Made by a program: the position numbers and the translations under genes. From Rhizobium leguminosarum (GTDB lineage Bacteria; Pseudomonadota; Alphaproteobacteria; Rhizobiales; Rhizobiaceae), in assembly GCF_001679785.1 (NCBI RefSeq), contig NZ_CP016286.1, forward strand, positions 806,001-870,000: a stretch of 64,000 bases of DNA, read 5' to 3'. The number at the start of each line of letters is the position of its first letter. Within the stretch, counting starts at the first letter, position 1. A model generated the notes under the pieces. That model saw nothing but the letters and a program-made list of their open reading frames with translations. It made no database searches and was not told the DNA's origin. Below, in pieces: positions 8,738 through 18,424 of the stretch.

Positions 8738-9853
8738 TTATGACTCTTTGACGGGGTAAGCTTTACGGAGCTTTTTGCGGGCATTTTCGGTTGTGAACAT
8801 CCATTGGATCTTTGCGCCGTGGGCGTTGCGTTGCTGCTCCCAGGCTGCGACTTCGGCGATTATGGTGTCTTTGTTGTCGATACGACGGTCGAGGCATTGG
8901 CTACGCAGGACACCGATCTCGATCTCGACCATGTTGAGCCAACTGGCGTGCTTGGGCGTGTGGTGGAACTCCAGTCGCTTCAGCACCCTTCGAGCTTGCG
9001 GGGCGGGAAATGCGTCGTAAAGCGCCCCGGCGGAATGAGTGGAGAGGTTGTCCATCACCACGCGGATGATCGGCGCGTCGGGATAATCGACGTCGACCAG
9101 TTCGCGCATGCACTCGGCGAAGTCTTGGTTGGTTCGCCGATCGGTGACCTTCACCCTGCGCCAGGGCCGGTGGGCGTCCATGAAGACAAACAGATTGACC
9201 GTGCCGTTTCGGCGATACTCGCAATCGTAGCGTTCAAGCTGGCCAGGCTTGGCCGCAATGGGCTCGCGCACTTCGCCGATGAGTTGGGTCGGGCTCTCGT
9301 CGAAGCAGACCACGGGCCTTTGTGGATCAGGCGTTTCTGCGTAGAGGTCGAGAACATCCTCCATGCGCGCGACGTATTCCCCATCGATCTTTGGGATGCA
9401 CCACATGTCTTTGCGCCAAGGCTTGAGATGGTTCTCAGCCAGCCGGCGACGCACGGTCTCCGAGGACAACTGGTCATGATCGGTGAGCCGGACCATCTCA
9501 TCTGCCAGAAGCTCCAGGGTCCAGCGGGCTCGCCCGGGCGGCGGCTTTGAGCAGGCGGTCGCTACCAACAGCGCCTCCTCCTTGCTCGATAGCTTGCGCT
9601 CAACACCCGGGCGCGGTTCTTCGCTGAGCGCCCCTTCCAGATTGGCTTCCACAAACCGGCGTTTGGTCCGGTAAATCGTCGATCCGCTGACGTTCAAGGT
9701 TGCCGCGATCACCTCGTCGCTGAAGCCTTCGTTCGCTGCGACCAGGATCTGGGCGCGCTTGATCTTGCGCGACCTGTGGCACCCCCCGCTCAACAAAGCG
9801 GCCAGTTGGTCACGTTCCGATTGGCTAAGCTCTATGTGAAACTTTATATTCAT
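8738..9853 (-). CDS. IS630-family transposase
   Basis: The 371-residue protein has an N-terminal helix-turn-helix (FSDEVIAATLNVSGSTIYRTKRRF), a second winged-helix-like region, and the DDE superfamily 3 core with the first Asp in RPVVCFDESPTQL, the second in PIIRVVMDNLSTH and the Glu in HASWLNMVEIEIGVL. The start at 9853 is chosen because AAGGAGGTGTCG directly precedes it on the minus strand; the open frame continues upstream without support. The stop codon lies inside the terminal repeat. The frame is intact. Confidence 0.93.
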   Translation of the reverse strand: MNIKFHIELSQSERDQLAALLSGGCHRSRKIKRAQILVAANEGFSDEVIAATLNVSGSTIYRTKRRFVEANLEGALSEEPRPGVERKLSSKEEALLVATACSKPPPGRARWTLELLADEMVRLTDHDQLSSETVRRRLAENHLKPWRKDMWCIPKIDGEYVARMEDVLDLYAETPDPQRPVVCFDESPTQLIGEVREPIAAKPGQLERYDCEYRRNGTVNLFVFMDAHRPWRRVKVTDRRTNQDFAECMRELVDVDYPDAPIIRVVMDNLSTHSAGALYDAFPAPQARRVLKRLEFHHTPKHASWLNMVEIEIGVLRSQCLDRRIDNKDTIIAEVAAWEQQRNAHGAKIQWMFTTENARKKLRKAYPVKES

Positions 9854-9881
9854 CGACACCTCCTTCAGCGTGGAGACGCAG

Positions 9882-10166
9882 ATGAATCCCAAAATGAGTC
9901 CCTCACTTGACCCGCAAGCCGCAACGGCAAGACGGGGCCTTACGCAGATCCAAGGCCAGTACCTGGCCTTCATCTACGCCTACAGCCGCATCTTCAAACA
10001 GCCTCCGGCCGAAGCCGACATGCGTCGCCACTTCGGCGTTACGGCTCCGTCTGTTCACCAGATGGTGCTGACCCTCGAGAAGGCGGGTTTTATATCTCGC
10101 GTGCCAGGCGCCGCACGCAGCATCCAACTTCTCATCCCACCAGAAGCCCTGCCAATTCTACGATAA
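9882..10166 (+). CDS. Small winged-helix DNA-binding protein carried by the IS630 element
   Basis: The 94-residue protein reads as a LexA/MarR-like winged helix: LTQIQGQYLAFIYAYSRIFKQPPAEADMRRHFGVTAPSVHQMVLTLEKAGFISRVPGAARSI. This is close in pattern to the LexA N-terminal DNA-binding domain, with no protease domain following. The start at 9882 has GGAG six bases upstream; a GTG at 9870 is an alternative. It diverges from the transposase with only 28 bp between the two starts, all inside the IS ends, so it is a passenger gene that could repress the transposase. That role is inference. Confidence 0.75.
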   Translation: MNPKMSPSLDPQAATARRGLTQIQGQYLAFIYAYSRIFKQPPAEADMRRHFGVTAPSVHQMVLTLEKAGFISRVPGAARSIQLLIPPEALPILR

Positions 10167-10212
10167 GACAAACCGTCATAATCTCTGTGGCGTGGTACTA
10201 GTCTTTTGACAG

Positions 10213-11454
10213 TCAGCCGATCCGTGCCCGGATGCCCTGGGCGAATTTATAGAGCTTCGGGCGCACCTTGATGTGCGCCTTGGTGCGGGTAACGAGCCGG
10301 TGGGCGGTGCCGGCGACGACGCCGAAAGACGATACCGGCAACACCACGTCGTAATGCGCGGTCTCGACCGGCGCCCAGGAACGCTTGTAGGTCTGGTCGC
10401 CGAGGCCGAAATCGAACAGCGCGACACCCTTGCCATGCAATCCCGAGATGATCTGCCAATAGAGAAATTCGCCGGGGCTGGTATCCGGCACGAGCTCTTC
10501 ATCGATCGCGCCGAACTGGCAGATGATATGGTCGCCCTTTCGCGAAATCCCTGAAATTGCGGCGATCTTACCCTCATGCTCGCCCTTGAGCCGGAGCATA
10601 TGCATCTGCAGCCCGAGATACTGCCTGCTGTCATCCAGCTTGTCGATGAGACCGTGCAGGAAGGTCTGTGTTTCCCTGTCGGCAAAGACGTCGGGCAGGC
10701 CGAGGCTGGCGAAGCGGGCGCTTTTCAGGCGGAAGAAGATATCGAGCAGGCCGTGCTGTTCTGCCGATGTCTCGGGAATGACGTATTCGAAGCCGCCCGC
10801 CGCCTCGAGGCGCTTCGACTGAACACGGAATTTCTTGCGCCGGTTCTTGGCGTTGAGCTGCTTCAGTGTGTCCTCGAAAGCGGGAAGGAACGGCAGCTGA
10901 TAGGCGTGATTCTGGTTCTGCACCATCGGCAGCCCGGCGAGCGGGCTCTCTCGCCCGCGCCATTCCAGCGGAATGTTCTGCAGCAGCAGCAGATCGGCGC
11001 GGCCCTTCAGCGCATGCCGGAGCTTGCCGGCGAACTCATGGGGGGCGATGGTCCTGCCGGCTTCGGCAAAGCTCTCCGCGAACAGGCCAGTATTGATATT
11101 GCTGTGATCTGCGGCAATGAATTTCGCCGCGCTGAGCCCGCGGGACTTGACGATCTCGACCGGCAGAATGAAGGCGGTCTGACCCGCATGAGTGGCTTTG
11201 AGGATCGCAAGCGGCCGCTGGAAGGCGCTCACCCAGGCGGCGCACCAGTCGTAGCTCTGATGCAGGGACTGGAGATTGTCGCGCTCCAGCGCCCGCCAGT
11301 CATCCTCCAGCGGCTGCATCGCGTCGAAGACTTCGATGTCCAGTTGGGCCATGGCAAGTTTGATGCTCAGCTGGCGCAGGCGCGAAATGGCCGTATCGGC
11401 CAGCGCCACGTCGTCGGACGGCTGTTCATGGACATCGAGCTGTTGCGTCTGCAC
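10213..11454 (-). CDS. GNAT-type acyltransferase, CelD/BcsL-like (cellulose or exopolysaccharide modification)
   Basis: The 413-residue protein has the CelD-type N-terminal region (LEDDWRALERDNLQSLHQSYDWCAAWVSAF) and a C-terminal GNAT/FemAB-like domain (LNAKNRRKKFRVQSKRLEAAGG, then SPGEFLYWQIISGLHGKGVALFDFGLGDQTYKRSWAP). Members are linked to cellulose or exopolysaccharide synthesis and are predicted to acylate sugars or intermediates. It begins with GTG, preceded by GGAGAAGACC. Before the two IS elements arrived it would have lain about 3.2 kb closer to the exopolysaccharide locus, so it may belong to that cluster. The substrate is unknown. Confidence 0.85.
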   Translation of the reverse strand: MQTQQLDVHEQPSDDVALADTAISRLRQLSIKLAMAQLDIEVFDAMQPLEDDWRALERDNLQSLHQSYDWCAAWVSAFQRPLAILKATHAGQTAFILPVEIVKSRGLSAAKFIAADHSNINTGLFAESFAEAGRTIAPHEFAGKLRHALKGRADLLLLQNIPLEWRGRESPLAGLPMVQNQNHAYQLPFLPAFEDTLKQLNAKNRRKKFRVQSKRLEAAGGFEYVIPETSAEQHGLLDIFFRLKSARFASLGLPDVFADRETQTFLHGLIDKLDDSRQYLGLQMHMLRLKGEHEGKIAAISGISRKGDHIICQFGAIDEELVPDTSPGEFLYWQIISGLHGKGVALFDFGLGDQTYKRSWAPVETAHYDVVLPVSSFGVVAGTAHRLVTRTKAHIKVRPKLYKFAQGIRARIG

Positions 11455-11574
11455 GGTCTTCTCCGGTCAAGAATGCTGAACGGGAGGGTAGGTATGCCGG
11501 ACGTATATTTGGTTTAACCGCAGGCGATGGGCGAGGTTTTCCGCAGATCACGGTTATTCGGCCGTTAATGGCCC

Positions 11575-11680
11575 TAAAGCATGTCGCGCAAAAGTGTGCC
11601 GCGGTTTTGCGACAACGACATGCGTAAAAACAAAGACCCAAAGCGCGACAAACGAATCTGAAAGATCGCGCCGCGCTTTA
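11575..11680. repeat. Rhizobial palindromic intergenic repeat (RIME-like), full copy
   Basis: About 106 bp starting taaagcatgtcgcgcaaaag and ending gcgccgcgcttta. It is closely similar over its whole length to 46975-47080 and contains two nested dyads. The DUF2842 stop codon lies inside its end. Confidence 0.85.
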
Positions 11681-11887
11681 GCTATGCGTTGGTCCGGCCA
11701 TCCATTTGATGATCACCATCGCCGGCAATACCCAGAGCAGGCCGGTGAGCAGGAAATAGAGCAGATGTCCCCACCAGGGCGCGTTGCCGAGCGTTGCCAC
11801 CGCGATCGTATTGGCCACCAGCGCATAGACGACCACGAGCACGATGATGAGGATCGTGCCGATGAATTTGCGGAGGCGGACGGGCAT
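11678..11887 (-). CDS. DUF2842 small membrane protein
   Basis: The 69-residue protein has two hydrophobic helices separated by a short polar turn (about residues 8-30 and 40-62), with the [20 protein letters not shown] signature I associate with DUF2842 of alphaproteobacteria. Its function is unknown. It sits divergently upstream of ctaA, an arrangement common in Rhizobiales. Its stop codon overlaps the end of an intergenic repeat. Confidence 0.8.
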   Translation of the reverse strand: MPVRLRKFIGTILIIVLVVVYALVANTIAVATLGNAPWWGHLLYFLLTGLLWVLPAMVIIKWMAGPTHS

Positions 11888-12002
11888 CGGTTATCTTTCG
11901 GCATGGAGGGGACGAACCGCCGCGACGGCATGCCGCAAAGGTTCGGGGCTTGTTTTGCATGAGCCGGTAGGGCAAATCAACTGCCGGATAGAAGGAGACT
12001 TC

Positions 12003-13106
12003 ATGGCCGTCGCAAACCCGACCACGGAACAGGCGATCCTGAGCGAAATGCGCAAGCAGAGCCGCGACCGCCGCGCCTTGCGCTTCTGGCTCGGCTTCGT
12101 GCTTTTGGCGCTCTTCTGTCTCGTGCTCGTCGGCGGCGCCACGCGGCTGACCAATTCCGGCCTGTCGATCACCGAGTGGAAGCCGATCCACGGCGTCATC
12201 CCGCCGCTGTCGGCTGCCGAATGGGAGGAGGAATTCCGCCTCTACCAGCGCATTCCCGAATTTCAGCAGCTGAACAGTTCCATGACCGTCGATGAGTTCA
12301 AGGGCATCTTCTGGTGGGAATGGGCGCACCGGCTGATCGCGCGTGCCATCGGCGTGATCTTCGCGCTGCCGCTCATCTATTTCTGGCTGACCGGGCGGAT
12401 CGAGAAGCGTCTGCGCTGGCCGCTCGTCGGCATCCTGGCGCTCGGCGGCCTGCAGGGTTTTATCGGTTGGTGGATGGTGTCCTCGGGACTTTCCGTCCGC
12501 ACCGACGTCAGCCAGTACAGGCTGGCGACGCATCTCGTCATGGCCTGCCTGATCTTTGCCGGCTGCATGTGGATCATGCGCGGTCTCTCCAGACATTCCA
12601 ACGATCCGGCGCCGACAAGAAGCTCGCGCGGTTTTGCCGCCGCGATCGCCATTTTCTCTCTGTTCCAGATCTATCTGGGCGCGCTGGTGGCGGGGCTCGA
12701 CGCTGGTTTGTCCTACAATACCTGGCCGCTGATGGATGGCGCCGTCATCCCTCCCGATCTGCTGATCCAGCAGCCCTTCTGGATCAATGTCTTCGAGAAC
12801 CCGAAGACGGTGCAGTTCATTCACCGCATCGGTGCCTATACGCTCTTCGCATTGACGCTGATCAACATGGTGATTGCTCTTGGTGCAGCGCCATGGACCA
12901 CCCATGCGCGCCGCGCGATCCTGCTTTTCGTGCTGGTGACGCTGCAGGCGGCAATCGGCATAGCGACGCTGCTGATGCAGGTGCCGCTTCACTGGGGCCT
13001 GCTGCACCAGGCCGGTGCGCTGGTGGTTTTCGGTTTCGCCGTCGCCAACTGGCGCGGCTTTTACGGCGAATATCCGCACGGGACGATAATCGCCGAACGT
13101 AATTGA
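12003..13106 (+). CDS. ctaA: Heme A synthase (COX15/CtaA)
   Basis: The 367-residue inner-membrane protein converts heme O to heme A for the aa3-type cytochrome oxidase. It has the COX15 eight-helix pattern with the conserved histidines visible in [45 protein letters not shown] and [16 protein letters not shown], and the [19 protein letters not shown] loop diagnostic of the family. The start at 12003 has GAAGGAGACTTC directly upstream. The length is normal for alphaproteobacterial type 2 proteins. Confidence 0.97.
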   Translation: MAVANPTTEQAILSEMRKQSRDRRALRFWLGFVLLALFCLVLVGGATRLTNSGLSITEWKPIHGVIPPLSAAEWEEEFRLYQRIPEFQQLNSSMTVDEFKGIFWWEWAHRLIARAIGVIFALPLIYFWLTGRIEKRLRWPLVGILALGGLQGFIGWWMVSSGLSVRTDVSQYRLATHLVMACLIFAGCMWIMRGLSRHSNDPAPTRSSRGFAAAIAIFSLFQIYLGALVAGLDAGLSYNTWPLMDGAVIPPDLLIQQPFWINVFENPKTVQFIHRIGAYTLFALTLINMVIALGAAPWTTHARRAILLFVLVTLQAAIGIATLLMQVPLHWGLLHQAGALVVFGFAVANWRGFYGEYPHGTIIAERN

Positions 13107-13136
13107 AGCGAGCGGCCCTAGTCTCCACCAGCGGTT

Positions 13137-13898
13137 CTAGCGCAACACCCCATCGAGCAGCGGCATGCCGATGATCGCGGCGGCGGCGATCAGGACATAG
13201 CAGGCTATGCGGAAGGTCCGTTCCTCGGCAAGGCCGAACAGTTTCGAGCCGCCGTAGAGTCCGACCATGTAACTCGGCAGGATGACGACGGTGAGCGCGA
13301 AGACAGCGGGCACGAACAGTCCGCCGATATAATAGCTGATGGCGCTGAAGACCGACGAGATCGAGAAGTAGAGCACGACATTCGCCCTGACGCGGGTGAA
13401 GTCGCTCTTGCCGCCGAGCCAGTAGGCGACGACTGGCGGCCCGCCGAGCTGCGCGGCGCCGCTGCTGAGCGGTGCCGAAGGCGCACCGTGGTAGCGCCAT
13501 CCCGAGACGAGGAGCGCAAGCAGGGCGATGGCGATGATCGTGATGCTCCAGCGCAAAATCGTCGGGTCGAGCAGCGCCAGCATCGCCGTGCCGGCCGGGA
13601 CGCCGAGCGCGGCGCCCGCCGCCATGATGAGGACCTCGCGCCGGTTGGCGCCGCGCCAGGCCGGCGGGATCATCCCGAGTGTGGCAATGCCGTCGATGAC
13701 GAGCAGGATCGGCGAGATCAGCTTCGGTCCGACGATCGCGCCGCCGAGCGGAATGAAGATCAATGCAGCGCCAAAGCCCGAAAAACCGCGGGCAAGCCCG
13801 GCGATGAAGGCAAATGCCATCAGCGCATAGATGCCATGATCGGGCAAGGCGGCGGCAAACCATGCGCCGACGCCAGCGCTAATCGCATCCAGCGTCAT
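13137..13898 (-). CDS. TauE/SafE-family sulfite/anion exporter
   Basis: The 253-residue protein has eight or so hydrophobic helices and two repeats of the family motif: FIAGLARGFSGFGAALIFIPL near the N-terminus and GAAQLGGPPVVAYWLGG in the middle. These transporters move sulfite, sulfonates or related anions across the inner membrane; the substrate here is unknown. The start at 13898 is chosen because the mature fold begins there and GGAG lies upstream; the open frame extends further 5' without homology-like sequence. Confidence 0.85.
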   Translation of the reverse strand: MTLDAISAGVGAWFAAALPDHGIYALMAFAFIAGLARGFSGFGAALIFIPLGGAIVGPKLISPILLVIDGIATLGMIPPAWRGANRREVLIMAAGAALGVPAGTAMLALLDPTILRWSITIIAIALLALLVSGWRYHGAPSAPLSSGAAQLGGPPVVAYWLGGKSDFTRVRANVVLYFSISSVFSAISYYIGGLFVPAVFALTVVILPSYMVGLYGGSKLFGLAEERTFRIACYVLIAAAAIIGMPLLDGVLR

Positions 13899-14082
13899 GA
13901 CATCGGCTCCGTGATTCGGGATGGGCGGCGAGGAAGGATCCGGTTTCATAGCCCAATCGTCATCGATGATCGAGCGCGAAAGCGATGCTGCGGCCGCCGA
14001 TGCAGGCAGCCGCGGAAAGATCATGATGAAGACATCGATACAAAGCTCGAGCGGCATCCACGCTGATGCCGTCGTCTGTGCC

Positions 14083-15015
14083 TTACGAGGCGAGCATCAG
14101 GTCCATGTTCTGGACGGCGGCGCCCGACGCCCCCTTGCCGAGATTGTCGAGCAGCGCCACCAAATTGACCTGCGAAGCGCCTGGTGTGCCGAAGACGAAG
14201 AGCTTCATCGTGTCCTTGCCTTCGAGCTCGATGGCATTGACGCGGGGCAGGGCCTTGCTTTCGGCCAGCGGTACGACACTGACGATATCCTGGCCGGCAT
14301 AATGGGCGACGAGGGCCGCATGGATACTCTCCATCGTCGTGCCCTCGGCGAGATCGTCGAGATGCAGCGGCACCTGCACGATCATGCCCTGCGCGAACTT
14401 GCCGACGGACGGCGAGAAGATCGGCGCGCGGTCGAGCAGGCCGTGAACGGTCATCTCGGGCACGTGTTTGTGGGTGAGCGGCAGGCCGTAGAGGAAATGC
14501 GGCGCGGTGATCGCATCCGGGTGATCCGGGTTTTCCATCTGCGCGATCATCTGCTTGCCGCCGCCGGTATAGCCGGAGACCGCGTTGACCGTAATCGGAT
14601 AGCCGTCCGGCAGAATGCCGGCGGCGCGAAGCGGCCGGATGAGGCCGATCGCTCCGGTGGGATAGCAGCCGGGATTGGCGACGAAACGGGCGGCAGCGAT
14701 CTTGTCGGCCTGCTGCTTGTCCATTTCCGCAAAACCATAGGCCCAGCCGGGATTGACGCGGAAGGCGGTCGAAGTGTCGATGACGCGCACATTGTTGTTG
14801 GCCGAAACCATCTGAACCGCTTCTTTCGACGCATCGTCGGGCAGGCAGAGAATGGCGATGTCGGCGCCGTTCAGCATGTCCTCGCGCATGGCGGCGTTGC
14901 GCCGCTCGGCTTCGGGTATGGACAGAAGTTCGACATCGCGGCGGCCGGCCATGCGCGTGCGGATCTGTAGACCCGTCGTGCCGTGTTCGCCGTCGATGAA
15001 GATTTTCGGTGCCAT
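14083..15015 (-). CDS. argC: N-acetyl-gamma-glutamyl-phosphate reductase, short (type 2) form
   Basis: The 310-residue enzyme reduces N-acetylglutamyl phosphate to the semialdehyde with NADPH in arginine biosynthesis. The N-terminus has the short-form signature [17 protein letters not shown], and the catalytic cysteine is in [19 protein letters not shown]. The segment [13 protein letters not shown] carries the conserved histidines. Its length matches the approximately 310-residue class. It lies 60 bp downstream of speB on the same strand, linking arginine synthesis with an arginase-family enzyme. Confidence 0.96.
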   Translation of the reverse strand: MAPKIFIDGEHGTTGLQIRTRMAGRRDVELLSIPEAERRNAAMREDMLNGADIAILCLPDDASKEAVQMVSANNNVRVIDTSTAFRVNPGWAYGFAEMDKQQADKIAAARFVANPGCYPTGAIGLIRPLRAAGILPDGYPITVNAVSGYTGGGKQMIAQMENPDHPDAITAPHFLYGLPLTHKHVPEMTVHGLLDRAPIFSPSVGKFAQGMIVQVPLHLDDLAEGTTMESIHAALVAHYAGQDIVSVVPLAESKALPRVNAIELEGKDTMKLFVFGTPGASQVNLVALLDNLGKGASGAAVQNMDLMLAS

Positions 15016-15075
15016 GTTAAACCTGCGCTTTCAATGGGTTCTGAAGGTTTCCGGATTCAGTTTGAGGATGATAGG

Positions 15076-16038
15076 TCAGCCTTGTGACACGGCGATGGCG
15101 CGTCGCTCGGCATGAAGCCCCAGCATATACATCGCCACCGTTGCCCCCGCAATGGCGGTGATATCGGCATGATCGTAGGGCGGCGATACCTCGACGACGT
15201 CGGCGCCGCGGATATCGAGCTGGTGCAGGCGCTGCAGCACCGAGAGGATCTTGGCGCTCGATGGCCCACCTGAAACCGGCGTGCCGGTGCCCGGCGCGAA
15301 GGCCGGATCGAGGCAATCGATATCGAAGGTGAGATAGGCCGGCGCCCCGCGCGTCTGGGAGATGATCGCCGAGGCGATATCGCTGGCGCTCATCTCCTCG
15401 ACCTGATGACCATAGAGAATATTGACGCCGCAATCCTCCGGCGCATGGGTGCGGATGCCGATCTGAATGGAGCGGTCGGGATCGATGATGCCCTCGCGGG
15501 CGGCCCGCGCTACGAAAGAGCCATGGTCGATGCGCCGTTCCTCGTCGAACCAGGTATCCTGGTGCGCGTCAAATTGCATGAGCGCCAGCGGCCCATGTTT
15601 TGCCACATGGGCTTTCAGCAGCGGCCAGGTGACGTAGTGATCGCCGCCAAGCGTCAGCAGGAAGGCGCCGCTGTCGAGGATGACATTCGCCTGGCGTTCG
15701 ATAGCGGCCGGCGTGTCCTGATGATTGCCATAGTCGAGCAGGCAATCGCCGTAGTCGATCACGGACATGTCGGCGAAGAGTTCGCGGTTGAAGGGATATT
15801 GCGCATCATTGTCGAAGATCGCCGAAGCGCGCCGGATCGCCTGCGGTCCGAAGCGTGTACCCGGCCTGTTCGATGTGGCGGCATCGAAGGGAATGCCCCA
15901 GACGGCGACGTCGACGCCGGCGAGCTCCTTGGTGAACCGGCGGCGCATGAAGGACAGCGCGCCGGCAAAGGTCGGGTCGCTCGCGGCGGAAGTGAGGCTG
16001 GTCGCCGTGAAGGCGTGGTCGATCGATCTGTTCGCCAA
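15076..16038 (-). CDS. speB: Agmatinase / ureohydrolase family
   Basis: The 320-residue protein has the binuclear manganese site of the arginase superfamily: GGDHYVTWPL, LMQFDAHQDTWFDEE and LTFDIDCLDPAFAPGTGTPVSGG. Agmatinase releases urea from agmatine to give putrescine. GTRFGPQAIRRAS near residue 60 is typical of SpeB. A related ureohydrolase activity such as guanidinobutyrase cannot be excluded from sequence alone. It is followed by argC and lies downstream of the rplM-rpsI terminator. Confidence 0.93.
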   Translation of the reverse strand: MANRSIDHAFTATSLTSAASDPTFAGALSFMRRRFTKELAGVDVAVWGIPFDAATSNRPGTRFGPQAIRRASAIFDNDAQYPFNRELFADMSVIDYGDCLLDYGNHQDTPAAIERQANVILDSGAFLLTLGGDHYVTWPLLKAHVAKHGPLALMQFDAHQDTWFDEERRIDHGSFVARAAREGIIDPDRSIQIGIRTHAPEDCGVNILYGHQVEEMSASDIASAIISQTRGAPAYLTFDIDCLDPAFAPGTGTPVSGGPSSAKILSVLQRLHQLDIRGADVVEVSPPYDHADITAIAGATVAMYMLGLHAERRAIAVSQG

Positions 16039-16206
16039 GGGGGGCTCCTTTTTCGGTCGTGAAAGGTCAAGGCGTCGACAACGGGTAGGCGACCGAGCCG
16101 CGAATTACAAGCGATCGGCGATGGAGTGGCGGGCAAAAGCACGCCGCGGTGCTGCGCCTTGGTAATGATGTGCGCGAGCGAAGAAAGAGAAACGCGGACC
16201 TGCAAA

Positions 16207-16235
16207 ACAAAAAGGCCGGGTTGCCCCGGCCTTCG
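16207..16235 (-). terminator. Rho-independent terminator of rplM-rpsI
   Basis: On the minus strand the stem aaggccggg/cccggcctt with a short loop is followed by a run of T. It lies about 25 bp past the rpsI stop codon. Confidence 0.85.
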
Positions 16236-16258
16236 TAAATTCCGTCTGTCCGAAGCGA

Positions 16259-16726
16259 TTAACGCTTGGAGAACTGGAACGAGCGGCGGGCCTTTGCCTT
16301 GCCGTACTTCTTGCGTTCGACGACGCGGCTGTCGCGGGTCAGGAAGCCGCCCTTCTTCAGTACCGCGCGCAGGCCCGGTTCGAAGTAGGTGAGCGCCTTG
16401 GACACGCCATGGCGAACGGCACCGGCCTGGCCGGAGAGGCCGCCGCCGGCAACGGTTGCGACGATGTCGAACTGGCCGTCACGGGCAGCCGCAACGATCG
16501 GCTGGCGCAGGATCATCTGCAGCACCGGACGTGCGAAATATTCCGCGAATTCCTTGCCGTTGACGGTGATCTTGCCGGAGCCCGGCTTGACCCAGACGCG
16601 GGCGACGGCGTTCTTGCGCTTGCCGGTCGCGTAGGAGCGGCCGAGCGAATCGACCTTGCGGACGTGGGCCGGAGCAGCAGCTTCGGAAACCGTGCCGAGA
16701 TCCTTCAGGGAGGAGAGGTCAGCCAT
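16259..16726 (-). CDS. rpsI: 30S ribosomal protein S9
   Basis: The 155-residue protein has the S9 core ([27 protein letters not shown]) and the universal C-terminus ([26 protein letters not shown]) that reaches the ribosomal P site. It lies 2 bp downstream of rplM, the usual L13-S9 operon, and ends in a strong terminator. Confidence 0.99.
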   Translation of the reverse strand: MADLSSLKDLGTVSEAAAPAHVRKVDSLGRSYATGKRKNAVARVWVKPGSGKITVNGKEFAEYFARPVLQMILRQPIVAAARDGQFDIVATVAGGGLSGQAGAVRHGVSKALTYFEPGLRAVLKKGGFLTRDSRVVERKKYGKAKARRSFQFSKR

Positions 16727-16728
16727 GA

Positions 16729-17193
16729 TCAGGCGCTCCTTACATTCTTTTTGTTGAGCGCGGCAACATCGAGGGCGACCGGCTGCTGGGCTTCATGGGG
16801 ATGGTTGGAGCCGGCGTAAACGCGCAGGTTCTTCATCTGGCGACGGCCGAGCGGGCCACGCGGAACCATACGTTCGACGGCCTTTTCGAGGACGCGCTCC
16901 GGGAAGCGGCCTTCGATGATCTGGCGTGCGCTGCGTTCCTTGATGCCGCCGGCATAACCGGTGTGCCAGTAGTAGACCTTGTCGGAATACTTCTTGCCGG
17001 TGAAAACGACCTTTTCGGCATTGATGACGATGACGTTGTCGCCGTCGTCAACGTGAGGCGTGAAGGTTGCCTTGTGCTTGCCGCGCAGGCGCATAGCGAT
17101 GATGGAAGCGAGACGGCCAACGACCAGCCCTTCGGCGTCGATGATCACCCACTTCTTCTCCACCTCTGCAGGCTTCTGGGAGAAGGTTGCCAT
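16729..17193 (-). CDS. rplM: 50S ribosomal protein L13
   Basis: The 154-residue protein has the L13 fold signatures [31 protein letters not shown] and [18 protein letters not shown]. The start at 17193 gives the standard N-terminus [15 protein letters not shown]; the open frame runs further upstream but without L13-like sequence. It is first gene of the rplM-rpsI operon. Confidence 0.98.
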   Translation of the reverse strand: MATFSQKPAEVEKKWVIIDAEGLVVGRLASIIAMRLRGKHKATFTPHVDDGDNVIVINAEKVVFTGKKYSDKVYYWHTGYAGGIKERSARQIIEGRFPERVLEKAVERMVPRGPLGRRQMKNLRVYAGSNHPHEAQQPVALDVAALNKKNVRSA

Positions 17194-17508
17194 AGTGAAT
17201 ACTCTCTTTTGAGACCCTTGGCCCGAAGGCTTGAAGGGCGTTTCTTGTTGCTTGGATTGGCAGGCTTTAGGCATGCCAAAAAGAAAGCAGCCCGGACAGG
17301 CTGCGTTCTGGCGCGGTGTATAAAGGGAACATGACATCGGGTCAATATCGACGTTCCGAAGGTTTGGAAAAATTGTGAAGTAAAAACAAATACTTAGATA
17401 TGTGGTATTTTGATACCTCATATTTCTGCGGTCGCGAACTGCTGCGCTTGACGTTTTTCACGTCGTCTCTGCCGGTTTGAAATAGCATCCCATGGTCGAA
17501 AGCGGCTC
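17194..17508. other. Intergenic region upstream of rplM
   Basis: This 315-bp stretch should hold the rplM promoter and leader. It contains an AT-rich segment around 17360-17430. No convincing gene is visible, and promoter hexamers could not be fixed with confidence. Confidence 0.5.
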
Positions 17509-18387
17509 TTAACCTTTGAACGCGCGCAGGCATTTCATCATTTCGCGAAGGCCGCGTGTCAGATGTTTGTCCCGGCGCAGAACCATGCCGAGGCGGCGCG
17601 TGAGCCGCGGGTTCAGCGATGAAGTCGCAACGAGGCCAGCGCGGTCACGCTTCAGCGCCAGGCCCGGCAGGATCGACCAGCCGAGCCCCACGGCCACCAG
17701 CTCCTTGATCGCCTCGATGCTGCCGAACTCCATCGCAGGCCGGATCCTGGTATCCGGTGCAGCCAGCCACGCGTCGATCGCCCGCCTGGTATTGCCGCCC
17801 TCATAAAGCAGCAGCGTCCTGTCGCGCATGAAGGCGGCGTCCGGCCCGCCTTCGGGCATCAGGCTGCCCGTAGGAGCGACGGCTAGCAATTCCTCCTCGT
17901 AGAACGGCTCGATCTCGAAGTTCCGTCCGGATGCCGGCAGGGCGACGACGGCGATGTCGAGGCTGTTGGCCTCCAGATCGCGCAGAATGTCGTCAGCGTC
18001 GCCGATGCGCACGGTGATTTCGAGGCCGGGCATGGATTTTCTGGCGACGGCGATGGCGCGAGGAAGCAAATGGATCGACGCCGTGCCGCCGCTGCCGATG
18101 CGCACGCGGCCGTTGGCGCCATCTCTGTACGGCATCATCGCTTCTTCCGCGGCAGCCGATTCCTGAAGCAGTCGCCTTGCATGCACGAGCAGGTCGAGGC
18201 CTGCCGCGGTCGGCTGGGCCCGCCGCCCGACACGCTCGATCAGCCGGACGCCGAGCCGCTGTTCGAGCCCCTTCACCTGCAGGCTGATGGCCGGTTGCGT
18301 CAGGCCTTCCTTGTCCGCCGCAGCCGTAAAGCTTCCGAGATCGGCGACATTGACGAAGGCGGCAAGCTGATCGAGGTGAAGAGGCAT
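17509..18387 (-). CDS. LysR-family transcriptional regulator
   Basis: The 292-residue protein has the LysR N-terminal winged helix (LDQLAAFVNVADLGSFTAAADKEGLTQPAISLQVKGLEQRLGVRLIER) and a periplasmic-binding-like effector domain from about residue 90. The start at 18387 gives the standard LysR beginning MPLHLDQL. It diverges from the DUF1127 gene across 95 bp that contain a LysR-type dyad. The target and effector are unknown; self-regulation and control of the DUF1127 gene are inference. Confidence 0.93.
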   Translation of the reverse strand: MPLHLDQLAAFVNVADLGSFTAAADKEGLTQPAISLQVKGLEQRLGVRLIERVGRRAQPTAAGLDLLVHARRLLQESAAAEEAMMPYRDGANGRVRIGSGGTASIHLLPRAIAVARKSMPGLEITVRIGDADDILRDLEANSLDIAVVALPASGRNFEIEPFYEEELLAVAPTGSLMPEGGPDAAFMRDRTLLLYEGGNTRRAIDAWLAAPDTRIRPAMEFGSIEAIKELVAVGLGWSILPGLALKRDRAGLVATSSLNPRLTRRLGMVLRRDKHLTRGLREMMKCLRAFKG

Positions 18388-18400
18388 ACAAAAGAAATCC

Positions 18401-18424
18401 TTATGCATATCATAATATCCATAA
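18401..18424. promoter_or_regulatory. Candidate LysR operator between LysR and DUF1127 genes
   Basis: An AT-rich dyad with arms TTATG (18401-18405) and CATAA (18420-18424) sits 14 bp upstream of the LysR start. It contains the T-N11-A pattern typical of LysR boxes. Only the pattern is seen. Confidence 0.4.

Larger units (their letters stand above)
8721..10198. mobile_element. IS630-family insertion sequence with 27-bp matching ends and TA target duplication
   Basis: The sequence from 8719 and the reverse complement ending at 10200 are identical for at least 25 bases (reading TAGTACCACGCCACAGAGAT and onward). TA dinucleotides at 8719-8720 and 10199-10200 fit the TA target duplication of IS630/Tc1 elements, giving a 1478-bp element. 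It carries a transposase on the minus strand and a small winged-helix protein on the plus strand. The perfect ends suggest recent arrival. It sits beside another IS, about 20 bp from its right end. Confidence 0.92.
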
